Positions 56,793 through 64,000 of a stretch of DNA of 64,000 bases are shown one piece after another (position 1 is the stretch's first letter; each line of letters opens with the position of its first letter). This DNA comes from Siphonodentalium dalli (lineage: Eukaryota > Mollusca > Scaphopoda > Gadilida > Siphonodentaliidae), in the NCBI GenBank assembly GCA_032622095.1, contig CP136069.1, positions 46,290,194 through 46,354,193 on the forward strand, given 5' to 3'. The position numbers and the translations under genes are program-made. A model generated the notes under the pieces. That model was not told the DNA's origin, ran no database searches, and saw nothing but the letters and a program-made list of their open reading frames with translations.

Positions 56793-58229
56793 TTAAAGAT
56801 GTTGGTCCAGCCTTGGTAGATTTTCGCCGCCGTCTGTGATGTCCAGTGGATGTTGTCATTCTCCACGTGAAAGTCGCGGGGGGGGTATTGCCTGTATGAC
56901 CTTGAGGATCTGTGTCTGACGAGCTTGGCTGTTAATGGCACGCAGAACATCCTGGTCCCTAGAATCTAAACTGAATGAGATATTTATTTCCTGAAAATGA
57001 AGTGTCGCATTAGGAAAAACTTTTCGGAAATTACTAACCATGTTAGTTACCCTGCTTTTAGCTGTGGTGCCTGCTGTTTTGCCTTTATCGTTGTCTGTCT
57101 TCCAGTCCTCTCGGTTGTTGATGCCAATGTTGATGATGACGTGTCGAGGTGTCTTTTCTGGCTTCGATTTCAGTTTGTGGGCCATGTTGCAGAAATGACC
57201 TAAATTGCCACCTGGGTAAGAAGCAATACAAACATTTTTGGGAGGATCGACATCGATCCGGGACACATTAGAAGTGCCTAAAATAACAACAGGGTTTTTT
57301 ATCTGTTTAGGGAAGGACCAATCCTTCTTAGGGCCAGGTTGACGAAATTTATAAAATTTGGATACCTTAGGTGATGTTGATAATACCTCGGCATACGATG
57401 GTGATGATGTTGAAATCGCTGGCGATGTCATCGAAGCAATGGAACCAACAGGCGAAGGAGGGCTGGAAGAGATGTGCTTTGGTGGTGTTGTTTTCTTGGC
57501 TGGTGAATTTTGAAGTGATGTATTTGGTGGAGTGGATATGCGTGACGTCCGTGGTTTTGGTGCAGGTCTCTGTGGCTGTGGTGTGGCTTTGACGCGTTTT
57601 GGTGTGGATCTCACAGACGACGACGTTGTCTGATCCCTGGCTGGACTATCCTGAAATTGAAGCTGGCGAGCGATTAGTGGGGGAGGGGAGGGTGACCGAC
57701 CACGTTTGTTTGTATGAGTTTGGACGCCAACTCGTGTACCTATCGAGGACTGAAGATTACCACAGATGCTCAAGAACTTTGATTTTGTCTCATTAGTTAA
57801 TTTGGTGCCAAAATTCTTCAGTCCCCATTTTAATGCCGTGTCACGTGCTCGGTCGAAGTCAAGGGTTTTAGAAGAAAGAGCCGAAAGAACCTTGACTTCA
57901 ATTTCTGATTCCGTTTTCCGATAATAATTGACCAAAGTTTTCATGGAGTTTAAACCCCACTGAAAAGCGTCCGCTTTAAGCGAATTGAAGACATCCTCAC
58001 AGGGGAGCACTGGTCGGAATGTCTTCTTTCGCCCTGACTCAACGATGGCCGAAAAGCCTTTCGGAAGGACCTTCTTCTCCAAACGGTCCTGTAAAAAATT
58101 AATATGGTGCCAAAGTTGTAGAATTTTGTATAGCAACTTTACTAGATTTGAATGGTCTAAATAAGCCTGGTCTTTTTGCCGCTCTGGGCGGTTAGTTTTT
58201 CCACGTTTAGGTTGTTTTGGTTGAGTCAT
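56777..58229 (-). CDS. ORF1 of Penelope-like element: SGNH-hydrolase-like protein (copy 1)
   Basis: A true ATG at 58227-58229 opens 457 codons to TGA at 56856. Residues 1-165 look helical and basic. Residues 175-290 are Ser/Pro/Thr/Lys-rich and probably disordered. Residues 312-450 match the SGNH/GDSL hydrolase pattern: block I VVILGTSN (nucleophile Ser320), block II YPGGN (Gly341 region), block III INIGINN (Asn371). The frame then enters eight C residues and ends in seven unrelated residues. In the +1 frame, directly after that tract, the domain continues with VENDNIHWTSQTAAKIY, a typical block V Asp-x-x-His, and stops at TAA 56777-56779. Whether the catalytic quartet is joined by slippage or is broken is open. 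ORF1 esterase-like domains are known from CR1-type LINEs; their role there is unproven. The possible role here is RNA or membrane association, by analogy only. Confidence 0.8.
56780..56786 (-). promoter_or_regulatory. Candidate -1 ribosomal frameshift site TTTAAAC (copy 1)
   Basis: In the frame encoding the SGNH His block the heptamer reads T TTA AAC and is followed immediately by the stop TAA. Slipping one base back places the ribosome exactly in the RT frame (TTT AAA CTA ATT). TTTAAAC is a canonical X XXY YYZ slippery sequence. Downstream, TTCC...GGAA and GCAT/ATGC can pair around CAGCC, and a TCTCG/CGAGA stem follows about 40 nt on; these structures were judged by eye only. Confidence 0.65.
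56878..56885 (-). other. Poly-C tract at ORF1 frame break (copy 1, 8 nt)
   Basis: Eight C on the coding strand sit between SGNH blocks III and V. A length of 7 or 10 would keep both blocks in one frame. Copy 2 has 17, which is also out of frame by the same amount, and adds three prolines in the ORF1 frame. Confidence 0.9.
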
Positions 58230-58699
58230 TTTGATCCAGGACTTGAATTTTGGCTGTGAATAAAGGTAATGATTAGTAACATATAATACACAAAGAACGG
58301 AACGCGAAGATATAAAATAAAAAAGTACTTAGGAGCGCACTGTCAAGTTGCCTCAACGTTTCGGTAGAATTACCTTCTTCAGGAAGCAAGCTAGGTTCGA
58401 ATGTTTAGGTTTTTCCGAGGATCTTATATACCCGTGTGAGATAAGCTCACATTGTGCTTCAGGGTTTCGAGAGACGTGTCAACAGCTATGTTCGTGTGTA
58501 AAGCACACAGTGAAACAATGCTTACAAAATGTTTGGCGCCGACACGAGGCTCATGTTTCCTCAAGATCGCGCGTTCTTAATGGGTTGTGTAATGGCTACC
58601 GGAAGCCCCTAATCCAAATCCTAGTGACAGCGCGCAATTAGACAGTAATACATATGTGTTAAGTAAATAGAAACAAATCATATCCCTGGCACAGGCGTA
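58230..58699 (-). promoter_or_regulatory. 5' region of Penelope-like element (pseudo-LTR part)
   Basis: About 470 bp lie between the ORF1 ATG and the 3' end of copy 2. It carries the hammerhead-like motif and no ORF of note. In Penelope-like elements this is where promoter and ribozyme functions reside. It is absent from the truncated copy 2, so only one example is available here. Confidence 0.55.
58352..58390 (-). ncRNA. Degenerate hammerhead-ribozyme-like motif
   Basis: On the minus strand CTGAAGA (58376-58382) is followed by a GGTA/TACC stem with a 4-nt loop and then GAAACG. This matches the CUGANGA ... stem II ... GAAA layout of the hammerhead motifs described in Penelope-like elements. 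There is an extra A before stem II. A GUUG/CAAC stem follows as a possible stem III, but stem I pairing is poor, so self-cleavage is doubtful. Confidence 0.4.
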
Positions 58700-58887
58700 A
58701 TATATATTTGGAAAGTGTGGAGGGCGCTGGCACAGGTCGGTTATCCGATTTCTTATGTAATTATTTCTATGGAACTAGCTAAATTTTGTTAGGTTGTGTC
58801 GGAAAATGACATAAAATATATTTGTTGAGCACAAACAAAGGATAATGATGTTGAAATTGCTAAAAAGCTAATTGAACTGCGTGTTAA

Positions 58888-61266
58888 TCAAGGTCTGAGT
58901 CTAGATCGAACGAGCATATCTCTCAAACTGGGATTTTTCTTGTAGGCAATAATAACCCGTTTGTCGAGAGGCTCGGTCAATTTAGTGTTTAATAATGCAA
59001 AGTTTTTTCTGAAAATGTTTGCGATTTCAACATTTCTACGATTGTAGATCAAAGGAAAGCACAAGAAATTTCGAGAAACACCTTTGTAGTCAATGTTAAG
59101 TCCGAACGGAAGATATGTTTTAAGTACGCCCATCCAATGATTTTCGCGTTCTAGGCGTATTGAATCGGTTTGGTCTTCGTCGGCTAGAATTGGTGTCTGT
59201 TCTATTGGCTGAAAGCTGAAATGGGATTTAATGTCATGATTAGATGAGTTGAAATGATCGGAAATTTGCATGTCGAGTTTTTTGCGAACACTGGAAAGAT
59301 GATTAGACATTCTAACTTTGAGAGAGGTTTTTGTTTGTCCAACATATTGTATACGGCATCTTTTGCATGTGATTAAGTAAATTACATTTTTAGAATCACA
59401 ATTAAGTTCGCTATGCATTTGATACGATATGCGTGTTTGTTCGCTGGTGAAAGTGTTACTAGTATTGATATATCCTATTGTATTGATGTAACATCGTTTT
59501 TTGTGACAAAATGAGGCTGAACCATTACCCAACACCGGTCGATTGTGCCGTATCCTTGTTGGCTCAGTCGATGTTGGGTCATGGCGTAACGATTCCAATT
59601 CTCTGAGAGTTTCGGACTTTACTTGGCGCAGTAATCTACTAGAGTAGCCGCGCGGTCGTAAAGCCTGGAACAGCACTGAACAAGCTTGATTTAGGTCGCT
59701 TCTGTTCGTGCAGTTCCGGTGGTATCGAATTATTTGAGATTTAATCAATCCATTGAACAGTTTTGGCGGATGGAAAGATTTACGATGAAGAAGCTGGTGA
59801 GAGTCCGTTGGTTTCGTAAAAAGTTTTGTATCTAAAATGTTGCATGATGTAAATTGTGGGCCCTTAAATATTGTTAAATCAAGGAAATCAATGCTGGTTT
59901 GCGATATTGATTCTTTGAGTTTGATTGATTCGTCATGACTGTTCAAGATGTCCAAGAACACCCTAAACTCATCCAGACCATGAGTCCAAATGATAAATAT
60001 GTCGTCCAAGAATCTGTAATAGGCTAATGGTTGTTTATCAGATTTGGCTAAGGCGCCTTTCTCCCACTCTGCAACAAAAATTGAGGCAAAATTAGGACTA
60101 AACTTCTTGCCCATACTGCAGCCGGAGACCTGTAAATAATATCGTCCATTAAATTCAAAGTCATTCCCTTTAAGAGAAAGTTCTAATAATTGAAGTAGTT
60201 CATCTCCAGGTCTATGAGGATCATGGTGGAAATCAAATGCATTCTTAATTGACTTTAATCCGGCATCGATTCCAATATTTGTATACATAGATTCCACGTC
60301 GAGACTAATTAGGTAAGCAGAAGATGGAACTTCAATTTTCGACAATTTAATGAGGAAGTCCTCCGTGTCTTTTAGATAGCTCGGATGGCGGGTAGCAATT
60401 GGTTTCAAATAGAAATCAATAAACTCCGAAATGTGGTACGACTCCGAAGCCACGTCGCTGATGATGGGGCGACCGGGTGGTGTGTATGTATTAGTCCAAC
60501 AGCTCAAAGGTTTGTGTATTTTAGGTAGCAAATAAAATGTCCTATTATTGGATTCAGGTTTTGCAATTAGATACTGAACATGTTTTTTCTTTAAAACGTC
60601 CTGGTCCAGCAAGCTTTTGAGAATGAGATTGAATTTTAAAACATTGGATTTCCAAATTGGCTCATCCAATGGTTTGTAATATTTAGTGTTGCTTAATTGG
60701 CGCGTCGCTTCTAGAATGTAATTTTCTTTAGACATGATGACGAGCGAGCTGCCTTTGTCACAAGGTTTGATTACAATGTTTTTATTGCTGCGAAGAGTTT
60801 TTAGTGCAGTTCTTTCAACTTTAGTGAGGTTATCCTCGTTGTGAAATTTTGGTAAATTTGTGATGTCGGTTTTGACTAAGCCAGCGACCTCGGGAATGGA
60901 GTGGTCAATCTGGCGATCAGAGGGGGTCCATATCGAAGGTTCTTTAAATTGATCTTTTAAACCTGTCGAATTGCGAAAGAAATCAGCCATAGCTGTTACT
61001 TCCCTAAATTGCATGCTTGCTGGACCGCCGTTCATTTCCATGGCATACATAGAGTCTGGTAAAACCAATGTTCCATCCTCCGTCTCAACAACATGTGGTG
61101 TTTCTTTGAGATCGGGTGGGGTAGGAACAAAGGTTAGACCATACCTAAGTACTGATTTCTCACCAGCGCTCAGGGAAAGGTCGGGTACAAGATTGACTAT
61201 CTCGGTGCCGAGACCGACTCTTTCCGCATGGCTGATGCCCTTCTGAGGAATTAGTTTAAATGACCT
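58888..61266 (-). CDS. Penelope-like reverse transcriptase with GIY-YIG endonuclease (copy 2)
   Basis: Same 792-codon open frame as copy 1, again without an initial ATG, and with all RT and GIY-YIG motifs intact. The amino-acid differences seen are Ile176Val and Pro260Thr (numbered from the first sense codon). The frame is undisturbed, but upstream parts needed for its translation are damaged: ORF1 has a nonsense codon and lacks its start. Expression would need an outside promoter and internal entry. Confidence 0.9.
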   Translation of the reverse strand, partial: RSFKLIPQKGISHAERVGLGTEIVNLVPDLSLSAGEKSVLRYGLTFVPTPPDLKETPHVVETEDGTLVLPDSMYAMEMNGGPASMQFREVTAMADFFRNSTGLKDQFKEPSIWTPSDRQIDHSIPEVAGLVKTDITNLPKFHNEDNLTKVERTALKTLRSNKNIVIKPCDKGSSLVIMSKENYILEATRQLSNTKYYKPLDEPIWKSNVLKFNLILKSLLDQDVLKKKHVQYLIAKPESNNRTFYLLPKIHKPLSCWTNTYTPPGRPIISDVASESYHISEFIDFYLKPIATRHPSYLKDTEDFLIKLSKIEVPSSAYLISLDVESMYTNIGIDAGLKSIKNAFDFHHDPHRPGDELLQLLELSLKGNDFEFNGRYYLQVSGCSMGKKFSPNFASIFVAEWEKGALAKSDKQPLAYYRFLDDIFIIWTHGLDEFRVFLDILNSHDESIKLKESISQTSIDFLDLTIFKGPQFTSCNILDTKLFTKPTDSHQLLHRKSFHPPKLFNGLIKSQIIRYHRNCTNRSDLNQACSVLFQALRPRGYSSRLLRQVKSETLRELESLRHDPTSTEPTRIRHNRPVLGNGSASFCHKKRCYINTIGYINTSNTFTSEQTRISYQMHSELNCDSKNVIYLITCKRCRIQYVGQTKTSLKVRMSNHLSSVRKKLDMQISDHFNSSNHDIKSHFSFQPIEQTPILADEDQTDSIRLERENHWMGVLKTYLPFGLNIDYKGVSRNFLCFPLIYNRRNVEIANIFRKNFALLNTKLTEPLDKRVIIAYKKNPSLRDMLVRSRLRP
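61254..61260 (-). promoter_or_regulatory. Candidate -1 frameshift site TTTAAAC (copy 2)
   Basis: Identical to the site in copy 1, with the following TAA at 61251-61253. Since the copies are nearly identical throughout, this is not independent evidence of conservation. Confidence 0.55.
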
Positions 61267-61351
61267 TTAAAGATGTTGGTCCAGCCTTGGTAGATTTTCG
61301 CCGCCGTCTGTGATGTCCAGTGGATGTTGTCATTCTCCACGTGAAAGTCGC

Positions 61352-61368
61352 GGGGGGGGGGGGGGGGG
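61352..61368 (-). other. Poly-C tract at ORF1 frame break (copy 2, 17 nt)
   Basis: Nine bases longer than in copy 1, so the reading-frame relation between flanking SGNH blocks is the same in both. Confidence 0.9.
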
Positions 61369-62700
61369 TATTGCCTGTATGACCTTGAGGTTCTGTGTCT
61401 GACGAGCTTGGCTGTTAATGGCACGCAGAACATCCTGGTCCCTAGAATCTAAACTGAATGAGATATTTATTTCCTGAAAATGAAGTGTCGCATTAGGAAA
61501 AACTTTTCGGAAATTACTAACCATGTTAGTTACCCTGCTTTTAGCTGTGGTGCCTGCTGTTTTGCCTTTGTCGTTGTCTGTCTTCCAGTCCTCTCGGTTG
61601 TTGATGCCAATGTTGATGATGACGTGTCGAGGTGTCTTTTCTGGCTTCGATTTCAGTTTGTGGGCCATGTTGCAGAAATGACCTAAATTGTCACCTGGGT
61701 AAGAACCAATACAAACATTTTTGGGAGGATCGACATCGATCCGGGACACATTAGAAGAGCCTAAAATAACAACAGGGTTTTTTATCTGTTTAGGGAAGGA
61801 CCAATCCTTCTTAGGGCCAGGTTGACGAAATTTATAAAATTTGGATACCTTAGGTGATGTTGATAATACCTCGGCATACGATGGTGATGATGTTGAAATC
61901 GCTGGCGATGTCATCGAAGCAATGGAACCAACAGGCGAAGGAGGGCTGGAAGAGATGTGCTTTGGTGGTGTTGTTTTCTTGGCTGGTGAATTTTGAAGTG
62001 ATGTATTTGGTGGAGTGGATATGCGTGACGTCCGTGGTTTTGGTGCAGGTCTCTGTGGCTGTGGTGTGGCTTTGACGCGTTTTGGTGTGGATCTCACAGA
62101 CGACGACGTTGTCTGATCCCTGGCTGGACTATCCTGAAATTGAAGCTGGCGAGCGATTAGTGGGGGAGGGGAGGGTGACCGACCACGTTTGTTTGTATGA
62201 GTTTGGACGCCAACTCGTGTACCTATCGAGGACTGAAGATTACCACAGATGCTCAAGAACTTTGATTTTGTCTCATTAGTTAATTTGGTGCCAAAATTCT
62301 TCAGTCCCCATTTTAATGCCGTGTCACGTGCTCGGTCGAAGTCAAGGGTTTTAGAAGAAAGAGCCGAAAGAACCTTGACTTCAATTTCTGATTCCGTTTT
62401 CCGATAATAATTGACCAAAGTTTTCATGGAGTTTAAACCCCACTGAAAAGCGTCCGCTTTAAGCGAATTGAAGACATCCTAACAGGGGAGCACTGGTCGG
62501 AATGTCTTCTTTCGCCCTGACTCAACGATGGCCGAAAAGCCTTTCGGAAGGACCTTCTTCTCCAAACGGTCCTGTAAAAAATTAATATGGTGCCAAAGTT
62601 GTAGAATTTTGTATAGCAACTTTACTAGATTTGAATGGTCTAAATAAGCCTGGTCTTTTTGCCGCTCTGGGCGGTTAGTTTTTCCACGTTTAGGTTGTTT

Positions 62701-64000
62701 AAATTAAAATAACAAACATGAGACATACATGATTTATAAACTGTTAACAACAGATATCAAACTCAATACATGACAAAGATGACTCAGTGAAGTTTATAAA
62801 GTGAACATAAAAATATTAAGGTAAAAATCTTTTTAAGCATTACTAAACCGTTTAGCACAGTCCACTTCACTCATCCGATCATCACTAAACTTAATATTTA
62901 TCTTGATATTGATCTATCAGATGAGAGCTATCAAATATTTTTTAGGAAAAAATGGTCGCCAGCGGCCATATTGCATTTACGTTATATGTTATCGCGTCAT
63001 GTCGATATCTAGTATTACTTAGAAATTTCACCTTTCCAGATTCATAATTGCTCCATTGACTGTAACAGATGGAATTATTCCCCTCTTCGGATAGAGTGTC
63101 ACTGAAACTTTATTTTGTCATACTGTCTGTATAGTCACTGATTATATATGGCAATAATCTGTAATAAGATGTAGCACTATTTTATTTTATATTTACATGC
63201 AGTGCTGTTTTTATACAACAATTCTAATCCCCCCTAGATCATCATGTGATCGACCATACATCGCGCGAGGACCTGGTTGAATTAAGGGGGGTTTTTATGG
63301 ATAACTTCTGTCCTCAAGCTAGATTATACTTATGACATTTAATGGCATGTTTCTAACATGGAGGGTTAGATATGCGCGAGACACCACCACTCTTCAATTC
63401 ACACCAAGTTATCAGCTGTCATATTCGGATATTAGAACCCATAGCCATGATATATGGTTTATTTTGTGTATACTAGTAATATTGTTATTTTCAGTACCTT
63501 TATATACCAGTACTGTGTATAACAATACATATACATTAATCCATGTATACATGTATATTGATTCAACGGATTCAGTGGTTTTGTCCATCAGTCTATCAAA
63601 TTTGCGGGGAAAACATGGCCACAAGCAGTACACCCTGTTAAATTTCGAATTTGAATCAATTGGCGCACCCTGCAGCCAGCTTTTATTGGAGAACTTTTTC
63701 TCATGTGGATAGTTTGGGTCACCGCTAGATGTGAGCCATGTTTTGTTCTCAAGCTGTCCTTGTGAAGACATCACTGCCAGCGGTGATCTTGAATTTTACT
63801 ATTTTTATGGCTAAATAATTTGGTTGATCCTACAGACGACACCCCTTGTCCGATCGTCACCAGATTCCACAATGATCTTCTGGATAACCAGGGGGAGAGT
63901 AATCTAATTTCCCCGAATTTCGTTAAAAAACATTACCACAGGCAGCAATTTGGTATCTTACTGTTTGATCCTCTTTTGCGTGACTGAATTGTTTAGCAAC
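62701..64000 (+). repeat. Duplicated segment, copy 2 (runs off the window)
   Basis: Matches 49747-51046 base for base except for about three substitutions, and continues to the end of the window. The junction at 62700/62701 shows only one base of microhomology (a T). The 126-codon plus frame at 63332-63712 is longer than its counterpart only because of sequence differences near its start, and is not considered a gene. Confidence 0.9.

Larger units (their letters stand above)
54226..58699 (-). mobile_element. Penelope-like element, copy 1 (complete)
   Basis: This 4,474-bp minus-strand retroelement has a 5' region with a hammerhead-like motif (58352-58390), ORF1 with an SGNH-like domain, a frameshift junction, an RT/GIY-YIG frame and a short 3' region ending at 54226. 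Its limits come from comparison with copy 2, which matches from 58700 upward with offset 4474. The copies stand head-to-tail with no spacer, an arrangement known for Penelope-like elements, whose tandem partial copies act as pseudo-LTRs. No target duplication is visible at the 54226 end. Confidence 0.9.
58700..62700 (-). mobile_element. Penelope-like element, copy 2 (5'-truncated)
   Basis: This copy is nearly identical to copy 1 (a handful of substitutions plus 9 extra G), in tandem with it. Matching to copy 1 stops at 62700, corresponding to 58217, so the 5' region and the first codons of ORF1 are missing. Beyond lies the duplicated copy of 49747-51046. 5' truncation is common in target-primed retroelements, but here the truncation point is also the breakpoint of the larger duplication. 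Confidence 0.9.
61251..62700 (-). pseudogene. ORF1 SGNH-like protein, copy 2, broken
   Basis: The start codon and first codons are lost at the 62700 breakpoint. GAG (Glu78 of copy 1) is TAG at 62479-62481. The remaining frame to TGA at 61330 retains SGNH blocks I-III, with Thr319Ser, Ala336Gly and Gly341Asp; the last change alters the block II glycine pair. The poly-C tract is 17 nt (61352-61368), and the Asp-x-x-His block again lies in the shifted frame up to 61251. Confidence 0.85.

Noticed and set aside
56497-57796. Plus-strand frames across the Penelope elements (and their copies at 60971-62279)
   Set aside because: Shadows of the minus-strand ORF1 and RT frames.
1-64000. tRNA, rRNA or snRNA genes
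   Set aside because: I looked for B-box-like GGTTCGA contexts with pairing acceptor stems and found none that folded; a covariance search would be needed to exclude degenerate SINE-type relics.

Overview
The window looks like AT-rich nuclear DNA of a metazoan, most likely a marine invertebrate. Long stretches have no coding capacity, and the recognisable genes are transposon genes of animal-type families: Penelope-like with GIY-YIG, hAT of the DUF4371/ZMYM type, PIF/Harbinger, a LINE reverse transcriptase and possibly DIRS. One rhodopsin-family GPCR is present. I see no operons, bacterial genes, rRNA, tRNA or CRISPR. The species cannot be named from the sequence.

Layout. 1-7.3 kb: one orphan ORF (507-1112) followed by degenerate tandem repeats and a 659-bp MITE. 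7.3-15 kb: two copies of a composite transposon end, one carrying a decayed hAT transposase, the other interrupted by a 1.37-kb TIR element. 15-26 kb: foldback elements, MITEs (several flanked by TTAA) and a 378-bp tandem repeat. 26.5-32.2 kb: a 5.7-kb structure with 1.3-kb inverted arms full of ATGGCGGC-like motifs. 33-36.5 kb: nested palindromes, including a 472-bp GC-rich foldback element with a 6-bp target duplication. 36.8-41.7 kb: a LINE reverse transcriptase broken by a 3.4-kb long-TIR element and by MITEs, whose flanks still show the earlier reading. 41.9-42.8 kb: a Harbinger derivative. 46.4-48.4 kb: clustered 12-bp palindromes (GCGCTTAAGCGC). 52.6-53.6 kb: an intronless GPCR gene with an internal TAG and an apparently missing TM3. 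54.2-62.7 kb: two head-to-tail Penelope-like elements (minus strand). 62.7-64 kb: a near-identical copy of 49.7-51.0 kb, which implies a duplication of about 12.95 kb or an assembly duplication.

The most interesting system is the Penelope-like element. It carries an upstream ORF1 with an SGNH/GDSL-hydrolase-like domain. Its RT/GIY-YIG frame has no ATG of its own. That frame is entered exactly by a -1 shift at a TTTAAAC heptamer lying directly before the stop of the frame that encodes the SGNH His block. A second frame break, a poly-C tract of 8 nt in one copy and 17 nt in the other, separates the Ser/Gly/Asn blocks from the Asp-His block in both copies. The inferred expression strategy is SGNH ORF1 joined to RT-endonuclease by ribosomal frameshifting.
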